In this document: one piece after another, positions 43,263 to 53,119 of the stretch | How the letters are laid out: each line of letters starts with the position of its first letter | Position numbering within the stretch: position 1 is the stretch's first letter | Assembly: GCF_025717515.1 (NCBI RefSeq) | Contig: NZ_JAJIRN010000007.1 | Coordinates: forward strand, 248,001 to 312,000 | Length of the DNA: 64,000 nucleotides | Source: Roseateles oligotrophus | GTDB lineage: Bacteria; Pseudomonadota; Gammaproteobacteria; Burkholderiales; Burkholderiaceae_C | Direction of reading: 5' to 3' | The notes under the pieces: generated by a model | What the model was told of the DNA's origin: nothing | Database searches by the model: none | The model's input: only the letters and a program-made list of their open reading frames with translations | Made by a program: the position numbers and the translations under genes

Positions 43263-46200
43263 CTACATGCTGCGCCGATACTGCCCACCGACCTCGAACA
43301 GCGCCGAGGTGATCTGGCCGAGCGAGCAGACCCGCACCGCGTCCATCAAGACCTCGAAGACGTTCTTGTTCTCGATCACCGCCTGCTGCAGGCGCGCCAG
43401 CATGGCACCGGATTGGGTGATGTGGGCGGCGTGGAAATCGCGCAGACGGTGCAACTGCGACTGCTTCTCCTCGTCGGTGGAGCGCGCCAGCTCGATGCTC
43501 TCGGGCGCGTGGTCGCCGTGCGGATTGCGGAAGGTGTTGACGCCGATGATGGGGTACTCGCCGGTGTGCTTGAGCATTTCGTAATGCATGCTCTCTTCCT
43601 GGATCTTGCTGCGCTGATAGCCGGTTTCCATCGCGCCCAGCACGCCGCCGCGCTCGGCGATTTTCTCGAACTCGCTCAGCACCGCTTCTTCCACCAACTC
43701 GGTCAGCTCATCGATGATGAAAGCGCCTTGTGAGGGATTCTCGTTCTTGGCCAGACCCCATTCGCGGTTGATGATCAATTGAATCGCCATCGCGCGCCGC
43801 ACCGATTCTTCGGTCGGCGTGGTGATGGCCTCATCGAAGGCATTGGTGTGCAGGCTGTTGCAGTTGTCATAGACGGCAATCAGCGCTTGCAGCGTGGTGC
43901 GGATGTCGTTGAACTGGATCTCCTGCGCATGCAGGCTGCGGCCCGAGGTCTGGATGTGATATTTGAGTTTTTGGCTGCGCTCGTTGGCACCGTATTTGTC
44001 GCGCATCGCCACCGCCCAGATGCGCCTTGCCACCCGGCCCAGCACCGTGTACTCGGGGTCCATGCCGTTAGAGAAGAAGAAGCTCAGATTCGGCGCAAAG
44101 TCATCGATGTGCATGCCGCGCGCCAGGTAGGCTTCAACAAAGGTGAAGCCGTTGGACAGCGTCAGCGCCAGTTGCGAGAGCGGGTTGGCGCCGGCCTCGG
44201 CGATGTGATAACCGCTGATCGAGACGGAGTAGAAATTGCGCACATTGTGGTGCACAAAGAACTCGGCGATGTCGCCCATCACCTTGAGCGAGAACTCGGT
44301 CGAGAAGATGCAGGTGTTCTGTCCCTGGTCTTCTTTCAGGATGTCGGCCTGCACGGTGCCGCGCACATTCGCCAAGACCCAGTCCTTGATCTTGGTGGCC
44401 TCGTCGGCGGTCGGGTCGCGCTGGTTGTCTGCCTTGAACTTGGCGATGTTCTGGTCGATTGCGGTGTTCATGAACATCGCCAGAATCGTCGGCGCCGGGC
44501 CATTGATCGTCATCGACACCGAGGTGGTCGGGCTGCACAGATCAAACCCGTCGTACAGCACCTTCATATCGTCCAGCGTCGCAATGCTAACGCCGGAGTT
44601 ACCGACCTTGCCGTAGATGTCCGGGCGTGGCGCGGGGTCGGCGCCGTAAAGCGTGACCGAGTCAAAGGCGGTGGACAAACGCTTGGCCGGCATGCCTGCG
44701 CTGACCAGCTTGAAGCGGCGGTTGGTGCGGAAGGCATCGCCCTCGCCGGCGAACATGCGGGTCGGGTCCTCGCCCTCGCGCTTGAAGGCGAACACGCCGG
44801 CGGTGTAGGGGAAGCTGCCTGGCACGTTCTCCAGCAGCAGCCATTTCAGCAGCTCGCCATGGTCCTCGTAATGCGGCAACACCACCTTGCGGATTTTGGT
44901 GCCCGACAAGCTGCTCGACACCAGTTGGGTACGCAACTCCTTGTCGCGGATCTTCACCACATACTCGTCGCCGGCATAGGCTTTTTGCATGTCCGGCCAT
45001 TGGTTCAAGAGCTTGCGGGCTGCGCCGTCCATCTGCGCTTCGCGCGCCGTTGCCAGCTCGGCCAAGGCCTCGCGGGCGCGGTGCTTGTCCGGGTTGTTTT
45101 CCAGCAGCATGCGTGAGCTGCCCCAGAGCTGCTGGATCTCGCGCGCCAGCGTGGCTTGGGCGCGCGAGCGCTTTTTGTAGGCGCGCACGGTGTCGCTGAT
45201 CTCGGCCAAATAGCGCACGCGCGCGGCCGGCACGACCGGGGTCTGGTGGGTGCTGTGGCGGGTATTGACCAGCGGCAGCCGGCCTTCGCTCAAGTTCAGG
45301 CCCAGCTCGGCGAGGCGGGTTTTGAGGGCTTGGTAGAGCGCCGTCACGCCGTCATCATTGAAACGACTGGCCATGGTGCCGAAGACCGGCATCTGATCGG
45401 GCGCCGTGGTCCAGGCTTCCTTGTTGCGTTGCACCTGCTTGGCCACATCGCGGATCGCGTCGAGCGCGCCCTTGCGGTCGAATTTGTTGATCGCGACGAA
45501 CTCGGCGAAGTCCAGCATGTCGATCTTCTCGAGCTGGCTGGCGGCGCCGAACTCGGGCGTCATCACATACATCGGCACATCGACATGCGGCACGATCGCC
45601 GCGTCGCCCTGGCCAATGCCCGAGGTCTCGACGATGATCAGATCGAAGCCGGCCACCTTGGCGGCGGCAATCGCGTCTGGCAGGGCGGGGGAGATTTCGC
45701 TGCCGAAGTCGCGGGTGGCCAAGGAACGCATGAAGACTCGCTGACCTTGGCTCCAGGGACCGATCGCGTTCATGCGGATGCGGTCGCCCAAGAGTGCGCC
45801 GCCGCTCTTGCGGCGCGACGGGTCGATCGAGATCACGGCGACGCGCAGACCATCGTTCTGATCCAGGCGCAGGCGGCGGATCAGCTCATCGGTCAGGCTG
45901 GATTTGCCGGCGCCGCCGGTGCCGGTGATGCCCAGCACGGGCACCTTGATGCTCTTGGCGGCGGCTTGCAGCTCGGCCACCAATGCTGCGTCGGCCTTGT
46001 CGTTCTCCAATGCCGTGATCAGTTGGGCCAGCGAGCGCCAGGCGGCTTCGCCATGGCCTTGCAGGCTGCTCAGTGTCTTCGGTGCATAGACGCTGAAGTC
46101 CTGATCGGCCTTCATCACCATCTCGCCGATCATGCCGGCCAAGCCCATGCGCTGGCCGTCTTCGGGGCTGAAGATGCGCACGCCATGTTCGGCCAGATCG

Positions 46201-46553
46201 CGGATCTCGGCCGGCACGATCACGCCGCCGCCGCCGCCGAAGACCTGGATATGGGCGCCGCCGCGGCTTTGAAGCAGCTCCACCATGTATTTGAAATATT
46301 CGACATGGCCGCCCTGGTAGCTGCTGATCGCGATGCCTTGCGCATCTTCCTGCAGTGCGGCGGTGACGACCTCATCAACCGAGCGGTTGTGACCGAGGTG
46401 GATCACCTCGACACCCATGCCTTGCAGAATGCGCCGCATGATGTTGATGGCGGCATCATGGCCGTCAAACAGGCTGGCGGCCGTCACAAAGCGCACCTTG
46501 TTGGACGGGCGATAGTTGGCGAGGGCCTTGTATTCGGCGGACAAATCGGTCAT
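43263..46553 (-). CDS. icmF: fused isobutyryl-CoA mutase IcmF
   Basis: 1096 residues joining a B12-binding domain (N terminus, [17 protein letters not shown] with H32), a G-protein chaperone ([16 protein letters not shown]217) and the mutase barrel ([70 protein letters not shown]). IcmF interconverts isobutyryl-CoA with butyryl-CoA and, in known members, isovaleryl-CoA with pivalyl-CoA. The operator upstream matches that of the leucine operon. ATG 46553 is chosen: GGAG lies seven bases upstream, and the longer reading adds no conserved sequence. Confidence 0.96.
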   Translation of the reverse strand: MTDLSAEYKALANYRPSNKVRFVTAASLFDGHDAAINIMRRILQGMGVEVIHLGHNRSVDEVVTAALQEDAQGIAISSYQGGHVEYFKYMVELLQSRGGAHIQVFGGGGGVIVPAEIRDLAEHGVRIFSPEDGQRMGLAGMIGEMVMKADQDFSVYAPKTLSSLQGHGEAAWRSLAQLITALENDKADAALVAELQAAAKSIKVPVLGITGTGGAGKSSLTDELIRRLRLDQNDGLRVAVISIDPSRRKSGGALLGDRIRMNAIGPWSQGQRVFMRSLATRDFGSEISPALPDAIAAAKVAGFDLIIVETSGIGQGDAAIVPHVDVPMYVMTPEFGAASQLEKIDMLDFAEFVAINKFDRKGALDAIRDVAKQVQRNKEAWTTAPDQMPVFGTMASRFNDDGVTALYQALKTRLAELGLNLSEGRLPLVNTRHSTHQTPVVPAARVRYLAEISDTVRAYKKRSRAQATLAREIQQLWGSSRMLLENNPDKHRAREALAELATAREAQMDGAARKLLNQWPDMQKAYAGDEYVVKIRDKELRTQLVSSSLSGTKIRKVVLPHYEDHGELLKWLLLENVPGSFPYTAGVFAFKREGEDPTRMFAGEGDAFRTNRRFKLVSAGMPAKRLSTAFDSVTLYGADPAPRPDIYGKVGNSGVSIATLDDMKVLYDGFDLCSPTTSVSMTINGPAPTILAMFMNTAIDQNIAKFKADNQRDPTADEATKIKDWVLANVRGTVQADILKEDQGQNTCIFSTEFSLKVMGDIAEFFVHHNVRNFYSVSISGYHIAEAGANPLSQLALTLSNGFTFVEAYLARGMHIDDFAPNLSFFFSNGMDPEYTVLGRVARRIWAVAMRDKYGANERSQKLKYHIQTSGRSLHAQEIQFNDIRTTLQALIAVYDNCNSLHTNAFDEAITTPTEESVRRAMAIQLIINREWGLAKNENPSQGAFIIDELTELVEEAVLSEFEKIAERGGVLGAMETGYQRSKIQEESMHYEMLKHTGEYPIIGVNTFRNPHGDHAPESIELARSTDEEKQSQLHRLRDFHAAHITQSGAMLARLQQAVIENKNVFEVLMDAVRVCSLGQITSALFEVGGQYRRSM

Positions 46554-46624
46554 GGCGTAGCTCCAGGGGACAGGCTTTGACCTGCCAGTATCTATCAGCA
46601 AAGATCCGGCGATTCTAGAGGATG

Positions 46625-46648
46625 ATTGACGTTTACGTAAACGTCAAT
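46625..46648. promoter_or_regulatory. palindromic operator upstream of icmF
   Basis: A perfect 24-bp palindrome with half-site ATTGACGTTTAC, 71 bp before the icmF start. Its inner 22 bp are identical to the palindrome before ivd at 17738. A TAGAAT lies a few bases downstream on the minus strand and might be the -10 box. The shared core indicates one regulator for both promoters. Confidence 0.8.
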
Positions 46649-46768
46649 TGAAGGCAAGGCATTGCACCCAATGGAATCGGGCGCTTTGCCAATCTTGTCG
46701 ATTGAATGCACTCGGCCCGCAGGTTGCCTATGGTTGGGATTCGGCGCGCCGCTGGGCATGCCCGGTGG

Positions 46769-47191
46769 CTATTTCGAGGCTAGCAAAGCGCTCAAGGTTG
46801 GCCGTTGCCAATCCGGAACGACGTAAACGATGGAGTTTTTTTCGTCAAGTATGAACTCGCATCCTGGTGATATTCCAAGGGTGATGCGTTCGACCGGATG
46901 ATGCGCAGCGATCAGCGCAATTCGGTTGTTGAAGCCCGGCAATTTGGGTGGCGGGGCGGACCGAGAGGGCGGCACCCAAGGCCTGAGGTTCGAAAGAATA
47001 TCCGAGATTTGTTTGATTGACGATTGGGGTAGTTCAAACTCGGTGGAGTCGACCGGCCGATAAAACAGGGCCGTGATCGTGATGGCTTGACCATCTTGCT
47101 TCTTCAGGAACGACGGCATTATCTCATTGGCCGAAAGCTTGCTGATTGCCAAGCCCATCAGCAGCGCAATGGAAATTTTTACAAACCTCAC
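46769..47191 (-). CDS. small exported protein, candidate immunity partner of the RHS protein
   Basis: 140 residues. The start is a GTG at 47191 with an AAGGG about eight bases upstream and a clear signal peptide (VRFVKISIALLMGLAISKLSA), so it is predicted periplasmic. The mature part has NEIMPSFLKKQDGQAITITALF and ends YVVPDWQRPTLSALLASK. I recognise no family. An ATG further upstream at 47275 would overlap the RHS gene. It starts 13 bp after the RHS stop, same strand and AT-rich like the RHS tail. That is the usual position of an immunity gene. Assignment is positional. Confidence 0.6.
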   Translation of the reverse strand: MRFVKISIALLMGLAISKLSANEIMPSFLKKQDGQAITITALFYRPVDSTEFELPQSSIKQISDILSNLRPWVPPSRSAPPPKLPGFNNRIALIAAHHPVERITLGISPGCEFILDEKNSIVYVVPDWQRPTLSALLASK

Positions 47192-47204
47192 CAGATGCCC
47201 TTTT

Positions 47205-50200
47205 TCAAATCTTTGGCCACGCGGGAGGAGCGTCGTTGACTTTGCACTCGCAAGCAGTATAAATTGCGTCAACATATTTCTTGCCGGGCTTGCAGGGCGA
47301 ATTTGGAACGATGTCCAGAGACAGGGCGGAATATTTTTTTATGCAACCCTCGCGTGAAGCGTTGGGGTCGTAAAAATCGCCGCCTTTTTCGCAATCCCCA
47401 GAAAGGCTGTTGGCTCTGACTTCGCTGCAGGCCCAATCTTTGCATTTCGAGAAGCTGGCCTTCAGACATTTGTCCAGCGCATGAATGAGTTCGTGCCTTA
47501 CGCTAGTTTCAATATTCGACTTGACGTTGTAGCAGACTGCAATACTGTTCTTGCTGCTGTCATAGTACGCGGAGTAGTTGCAGCATTCGCAGCTGAAAGC
47601 AGGGGTTTTGCATTTGGCTTTCTCCATTTTAGTGAGAATATCTGAGTTCTTTTCTTGAAGAACTTTGAGCTTTTCTTCGCAGTCGAGTTTTTCTTTCGGG
47701 CAATTGCCGCTTGGGTCGGAGTACCTTGTCGGGCGGCTCTTTACGTAGGCATAAAGATTCATTCCCGCAACATAGCCGAGCGGATCTCGTTGAATGAATC
47801 TTCCTTTGTATGGGTCTAGGTATCGCGCCCTATAGAAATACAAGCCGGACTCTTCGTCGTAGTTGCGCGCGGTGAAAAGATGAGTATTGCCGATCAAGCT
47901 GTGCGCCACACCCGATGGGTTAGTTGGCAAGGGCAGGCCGGCACCGCTCATGATGAGGGGCAGCCCATAAGCATCGTATGAGTAGCGCTCCACCGGCAAT
48001 GCTGCGGCGTCGCTGATCGCTGCGATCGAGCCCAGTGCGTTCTGGTGGTAGTAATAGCTTTGCCCGGCGCGATCCATCGTCAACAACTCGTCGACCGTAT
48101 TGCCGTAGACATAGCTGGCCAGCGTAGATCCGACGCTGTCTTGCTCCTCGATGATGCGGGCGCCGTCATGGAAGTAGAGCGTCAAAGTCGGCACAGCTGC
48201 CGGGTTGGCGGTCTTTTTTACCCGACGCGACAGGGCATCGTATTGATATTGACCGACCAGCACCGAGTCTGCTCGCCGGGTCACACCGGTCAACCGGTTC
48301 TCCTCGTCATAGGCATAGCGATATTGCGTGTCTTCGCTCAGGTTGCCGTTGTTGTCGTAGGCCAAGGGCGGGCCGCCATTGATGCTGGTGAGTTCGTTGA
48401 CGGCGTTGTGCGTACGCGTTTCGGTGATCGCGTCCTTGGTCTTGATGCGCCAGTTATCGACCGGATCCAGCGTGTACTGCGTCTGCGTGGTGGGTACGGG
48501 CACCGTGGCTCCAAGCAGTGCGCCTACTTTGAAGTCAATCAGGCGATAGTTGCTGTCGTATTGGTAGGCCTCGGAGCGGCTCTGTGCATTCGATGCATCC
48601 GCGCGTTTTTCCTCAAAGCGCTTGTTGCCTTCCTTGTCATAGGCATGGCCGAAGCCCACAAGGCGCGTGACGCCTTGGCTATGCTCTACCCCGCTCAGCC
48701 AGTTGTTGGCGTCATAGCTATAGGTGGCCTGACTTCCGTTGCGGTAGCTGCGCTGAAGCACCCGATCGCCTGCGTCATAGCTGTACTGCACCAGATTGGG
48801 CGAGGCGTCATCGATTTGGCTCAGGCGGCTGCGCAGATCCATGTTTTCGACGATCTGGCGACCACCCGGATAGCCGACCACGCGAATTCGTGCCGGCACG
48901 TTGTAGCTGTAGTTGACGGTCGCTCCGTTTTGCTGGGTCTGCGTGACGCGATCGGCACCGTCGTAGCTGAAGGTCACCAGCCAGCCGCCCCGCTCGGCCG
49001 AGAGCATGCGCCCCGACAGGTCGTAGGCCAAATGATCCGCAGGGCTGAGCGGATAACTGCGTTGGGTCAAGAAGTACAAATCGTTGTAGCTGTAGTGGGT
49101 TGTCTGGCCGTTTTGATCGGTGCGGCTCAGCAGGTTGCCGACGGCGTCATAGCCATAACTGCGCGACAGGCCGTTGGCAAAGGTTTCGGTCAGGGGGCGA
49201 TTCACGCCGTCATAGGCATAGCGGGTGGCGTGCCCGTTCGCATCGGTCAGTTTGGTGAGATTGCCGACCGCGTCGTATTGATATTGCGTAGTCTGACCCA
49301 AGGCGTCGGTTTGTGTGATGCGGCGATTGACCGAATCGAAGGTCTGGCCGCTGACCTTGCCGTTGCGATCGCTTGTGGACAGCAAGTTGCCCACCGCGTC
49401 ATATGCATAGACGGTCGCGTTGCCGAGCGCGTCGGTGACCTGCGTCAAACGGTAGGCCGCATCGTAGGCATAACGGTTGAAATTGCCGTTCCCGTCGGCA
49501 CGCGTCAATCGATGACCCTCGGCGTCATAGCTGAGGCTGAGCACAAGTCCCTCGCTGTCTTGGACTTGCACCGGGCGATTGAGCGCGTCGTAGCTGGTAT
49601 TTGTGATGTTGGTGGTGGGCGCGGTGCTGCTGACGATGTTGCCGACCGGGTCGAAAACATTGCTGGTGGTTTCGCCGGCCGCATTGCTGCTGGTCAGCAT
49701 GCGGTTGAGCGGGTCGTAGCCATAGCTGCTGGTATTGCCATTGGGCTCGGTGCTGCTGATTGGATTCCCTTCCGGGTCGTATGCGGTGCTGCTTACGGCA
49801 TCGTCGCCGTCGACGGAATCGGCCGTATCGATCTGCTTGTTGATCTGCTTGATTCGGCGATCCAGGCCGTCGTATTTGTAATAGATGACCCTGCCGTTGC
49901 CGTCGGTCTGTCGAGTTACAAGGCGGGAGCCCCGGGTCGGGCCGCTGCAGTCTGGGCAAGGGCCGGTGCTGTCATAGGCCAAGCGGGTCACGCTGCCGAC
50001 CGCATCGGTCCGCGTGATCATTCGGTTCAAGGCGTCATAGCTGTAGCTGCTGCTGCGACCATTTGCATCGGTCTCGCTCAAGGTGTTCCCGGCCAAGTCG
50101 TAGCCGACAGTTGTCAAGTTCCCCAGTGCATCAATGCTCTTGTTCCGGCGGTTCTGCAGGTCGTAAGCGAAGCTGCTGCTGTGACCGTTCTTGTCGATGC

Positions 50201-52010
50201 TGGAAACGAGGTTGTCGTTGTCATCAAAGCCCTGTTTAACGGTGTTGCCGAGTGCGTCGGTGACCTGGGTCAGTCGGCCGCGTTGGTCGTACTGATAGAT
50301 GCTTGCGTTGCCATTGCGGTCGACGATGCGGCTACGGTTGCCTTGCGCATCGTACTCAAAGCTCGAGACCGCCCCCGACGCATCGGTCTGCTTGCGCAGA
50401 CGATCGAGGGCATCGTAGGCGTAGCTTGTGCTGCGGCCGTTGGCGTCGGTACGCATCAGCAGATTGCCGGCCGCGTCGTAGCTCATCGCGGTGACGTTGC
50501 CGAGCGCATCAATAGACTTGATGCGGTTGCCTTGAACATCGTAAACATGGCTTGTCGTGTGACCGTTCTTGTCGGTCTCTGTCAGGACGTTGCCGTGCAG
50601 GTCATAAGTCCACCGGCGTGTGAAGAGCAGCGGATCGGTTTCCTGGACGCGGTTGCCTCGGGCGTCATAGGCATAGTTGCTGACGCGGCCATTGGCATCG
50701 GTGCTGCTGATCAGTTGATTGAACACCGCCTCATAGCTATAGCGCGTCACATTGCCCATGGCGTCGGTGCGCTGGACAAGATTGCCTTGGCCGTCGTACT
50801 GATAGCTGCTGACCCGCCCGTTCGGATCGGTCTGTGTTGCCGGCATCAGCGTGCCGGGGTCGTAGGTGGTGGACCAGCTGGCGCCGTCCGGGGCGGTTCT
50901 CCGCACAACGTAGCCGTTGGCGTCGTATTGATAGCGCCAGACATTGCCCCGCCCGTCCTTCAGGCTCGTCGTGTTTGGCAGGTACTGCCGCACCATGTTC
51001 TGAGCCAGAGCCGTGTCGCTGGTCGCCCAGTTGCCTGGGTTGGACATCGAGAACAATGCACGGCCTGCTCCATCGGTCACCCCCACCGGCGAGTCATTGT
51101 TGTAGGCGTATCTGTAGGTGCGACCGTCCTTGTCGGTCTTGCTTGTCAGTTGAAAAAGGAAGTTATAGCTGTATTGCATCGCGCGACCCAGTGGGTCGGT
51201 GATCTTCAATAGCTGTGCGCCGCTGCTGTCGTAGGTGAAGCCGGTGCTGCGACCCAGCGAGTCCGTCACGGCGCGCAGCTTCTTGTTGCTGTAGTAGCTG
51301 AGCGAGAAGCCGCGCCCATAGTTGTCAACAATGCTGCGCAGTTGCCCTCCCGAGTAGCTCAGATTGACGATATTGTTGTTGCGGTCGGTGATGCTCGTCA
51401 GTTGGAAAACCGGCGTTCCCTGCATGAACGGTGTGGCCGGGATGACCGCAAAACGATAGGCGGTTTGATCCTTTTTTGTGAGCGTGAAAGAACCGTCCGG
51501 GTTGCGCACCAGGGTTTCAAAATAGCCGGCTGCGGCGCGGAAGGTTCCGCCGGAACCTGGCGCGTAGCGCGTGATCCGGCCATCGCCGTCGAGGCGAAAC
51601 ATATGGCCTCGGACGCTGTAGAGCAGGGTGGAGTAGTTGTGTGTCCAGCCAAACCCAAGACCGACGTCGATGCGCGCCCGCGAGGTATCGGCGTTGTAGC
51701 TGTTGTAGTTGAGGGCGAATTGGGGCAAGGAACCGCTCGCGCTGCCCAGGCTCGCCCCGTGGTAGGTTTCAGTCAGGTTGCCTTCGGTTCGACTGAGGTA
51801 GCAGGCGCCCATCGGGCAAGACTCGGTGGTGGCGCAATAGTCTCGGGGCGCACCAGGGCTGCTCGTTTCGCAACTTCTGCACCCGCTGCCGCCGCAGCGC
51901 GACGGTGGGTCGGCGCCAAAGTACTTGGCTTGCACCGGGGCGGCTATGACTATCAGCAACACAGTCAAGCCGCGAAACCATCGGCGAAGGTACTCACGAA
52001 TATGGCTCAT
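47205..52010 (-). CDS. secreted RHS/YD-repeat protein with C-terminal Atp23-like (M76) metalloprotease domain
   Basis: 1601 residues with a signal peptide (MSHIREYLRRWFRGLTVLLIVIAAPVQA). DUF6531-like entry, then roughly 40 YD repeats (YDALDRL, YDAVGNL types) that form the RHS shell, and the core end near residue 1430 (LYFYRARYLDPYKGRFIQRD, then YSDPSGNC). The last 170 residues are a variable tip: Cys-rich, with HELIHALD at 1506-1513 (HExxH zinc site) and ACSEVRANSLSGDC downstream. This pair of motifs and the spaced cysteines match peptidase family M76, the mitochondrial Atp23 protease. No PAAR or T6SS domain. GGAGG ribosome site. A PEP-CTERM gene lies 60 bp upstream. Confidence 0.9.
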   Translation of the reverse strand: MSHIREYLRRWFRGLTVLLIVIAAPVQAKYFGADPPSRCGGSGCRSCETSSPGAPRDYCATTESCPMGACYLSRTEGNLTETYHGASLGSASGSLPQFALNYNSYNADTSRARIDVGLGFGWTHNYSTLLYSVRGHMFRLDGDGRITRYAPGSGGTFRAAAGYFETLVRNPDGSFTLTKKDQTAYRFAVIPATPFMQGTPVFQLTSITDRNNNIVNLSYSGGQLRSIVDNYGRGFSLSYYSNKKLRAVTDSLGRSTGFTYDSSGAQLLKITDPLGRAMQYSYNFLFQLTSKTDKDGRTYRYAYNNDSPVGVTDGAGRALFSMSNPGNWATSDTALAQNMVRQYLPNTTSLKDGRGNVWRYQYDANGYVVRRTAPDGASWSTTYDPGTLMPATQTDPNGRVSSYQYDGQGNLVQRTDAMGNVTRYSYEAVFNQLISSTDANGRVSNYAYDARGNRVQETDPLLFTRRWTYDLHGNVLTETDKNGHTTSHVYDVQGNRIKSIDALGNVTAMSYDAAGNLLMRTDANGRSTSYAYDALDRLRKQTDASGAVSSFEYDAQGNRSRIVDRNGNASIYQYDQRGRLTQVTDALGNTVKQGFDDNDNLVSSIDKNGHSSSFAYDLQNRRNKSIDALGNLTTVGYDLAGNTLSETDANGRSSSYSYDALNRMITRTDAVGSVTRLAYDSTGPCPDCSGPTRGSRLVTRQTDGNGRVIYYKYDGLDRRIKQINKQIDTADSVDGDDAVSSTAYDPEGNPISSTEPNGNTSSYGYDPLNRMLTSSNAAGETTSNVFDPVGNIVSSTAPTTNITNTSYDALNRPVQVQDSEGLVLSLSYDAEGHRLTRADGNGNFNRYAYDAAYRLTQVTDALGNATVYAYDAVGNLLSTSDRNGKVSGQTFDSVNRRITQTDALGQTTQYQYDAVGNLTKLTDANGHATRYAYDGVNRPLTETFANGLSRSYGYDAVGNLLSRTDQNGQTTHYSYNDLYFLTQRSYPLSPADHLAYDLSGRMLSAERGGWLVTFSYDGADRVTQTQQNGATVNYSYNVPARIRVVGYPGGRQIVENMDLRSRLSQIDDASPNLVQYSYDAGDRVLQRSYRNGSQATYSYDANNWLSGVEHSQGVTRLVGFGHAYDKEGNKRFEEKRADASNAQSRSEAYQYDSNYRLIDFKVGALLGATVPVPTTQTQYTLDPVDNWRIKTKDAITETRTHNAVNELTSINGGPPLAYDNNGNLSEDTQYRYAYDEENRLTGVTRRADSVLVGQYQYDALSRRVKKTANPAAVPTLTLYFHDGARIIEEQDSVGSTLASYVYGNTVDELLTMDRAGQSYYYHQNALGSIAAISDAAALPVERYSYDAYGLPLIMSGAGLPLPTNPSGVAHSLIGNTHLFTARNYDEESGLYFYRARYLDPYKGRFIQRDPLGYVAGMNLYAYVKSRPTRYSDPSGNCPKEKLDCEEKLKVLQEKNSDILTKMEKAKCKTPAFSCECCNYSAYYDSSKNSIAVCYNVKSNIETSVRHELIHALDKCLKASFSKCKDWACSEVRANSLSGDCEKGGDFYDPNASREGCIKKYSALSLDIVPNSPCKPGKKYVDAIYTACECKVNDAPPAWPKI

Positions 52011-52070
52011 CTGTGCCTCCTGCAAAATCTTTCACGGCCGGTTCAGGCGCGCGGTAGTCAAGCCCTGAAT

Positions 52071-52850
52071 TCAGATTGGGCAATGAGAATTCCGCGCGGA
52101 CCTAGCCCGACTCAGCCCCATTGCCAAACCGCCGAACAAGACCAGCATCAAGCTTCCGGGCTCGGGGAGGTTCTTGGCATTCGACTCGGAATCTGCTTCG
52201 ATGAAAACCCAATACGGGGTGTCATAAAAGAGGCTGGCCGTGCCGCTCAAGGTCGAAGTCAGGGTCCGCGAAAAACTCGAGTTCGGGCCGATGCTGTAGA
52301 TCGAATCGAAGAACAGCAAGGGATTGGCAAAGGCGTCGAGCGACAGGCTCGCGACGAGCTCGTTGCGAACGACAGCGGCAATATCGTCGGTCCAACCGTC
52401 CTGCGAGGCGATCAAGTCCAACTCGAAGCTGACATCCACGGCCCCGGTGCCACCGGTGATCATGAAGCTGGTGAAGAGGGCGCCCGCCGAGCTTGAATCC
52501 GCCTGATTGTGTTTGCCCGGGAGTTCGACGGCGCTGCCAGCGATGGCGCCGGGGTTGGTGGCATCCGCGCTGCTGTGGCCGGTGGCCCATGTCACTGCAG
52601 CGTTGGCTTGCGCGGCATTGGATGGACCGTCGAACTGGCCGCTGCTCTCGCCCAGGCTATTGTTTGTGGTCGCGCTGGCCTGGGCGGACCAAGGATCAAT
52701 GAGCAACTGACCCGCCGCCGCATTGATGCGGATATTTGATATCGCCAGCGAGCCGTGAGTGACCACGGCTGCGAGCGAAACTTCGACCGCCAATAGCGCT
52801 GCAACGAACAGGCAAAGGCGCACAACAGAGTCTTGAGTCTTCAATCGCAT
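52071..52850 (-). CDS. PEP-CTERM sorting-domain protein
   Basis: 259 residues. Signal peptide (MRLKTQDSVVRLCLFVAALLAVEVSLA), a Ser/Ala/Gly-rich beta-type body without recognisable domain, and a C-terminal PEP-CTERM signal: LPEPGSLMLVLFGGLAMGLSRARSAR (PEP at 229-231, one membrane helix, then Arg-rich). Exosortase EpsH/XrtA would cleave at this signal and move the protein to the cell surface or matrix. The exosortase gene is not in the window. It lies just upstream of the RHS gene on the same strand and may be co-transcribed. Its 5' side to the HD-GYP gene has 269 bp without a feature I can support. Confidence 0.85.
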   Translation of the reverse strand: MRLKTQDSVVRLCLFVAALLAVEVSLAAVVTHGSLAISNIRINAAAGQLLIDPWSAQASATTNNSLGESSGQFDGPSNAAQANAAVTWATGHSSADATNPGAIAGSAVELPGKHNQADSSSAGALFTSFMITGGTGAVDVSFELDLIASQDGWTDDIAAVVRNELVASLSLDAFANPLLFFDSIYSIGPNSSFSRTLTSTLSGTASLFYDTPYWVFIEADSESNAKNLPEPGSLMLVLFGGLAMGLSRARSARNSHCPI

Positions 52851-53119
52851 GATGGCCCCCAGCGCTTGTTTGCGGCAAATACCGCCAAAGGAAACCATGG
52901 CGAGCGCTCAAATGATCGACTGGGGCGAGGGCGCGCGATTGCGAAATCTCAACGCCGCCGAAGGTTGCGCAGCGCAGGGCAGGGCTCAGCTAATGGGCCG
53001 GGCCAGCCACCAAGGCCAGACGCCGCGCCGCTACGGCGTGAACCGAAGAGCAGCCGAATTGAAACCTGCGGCCCGGGTTGAACAAGGAGCCAAGCGCGGT
53101 GAGCGCCATGAGCAACAAG

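Noticed and set aside
48045-51212. 1055-codon open frame on the plus strand opposite the RHS gene
   Set aside because: It mirrors the YD-repeat codons of the real minus-strand gene. The repeated TAT-GAC codon pattern keeps the reverse frame free of stops. The product has no family resemblance and no ribosome site.
48300-51400. Regular repeats about 60-66 bp apart, at first sight like a CRISPR array
   Set aside because: The repeats are in frame, encode YD dipeptide motifs and vary between copies. No unit is identical and there are no spacers of one size.
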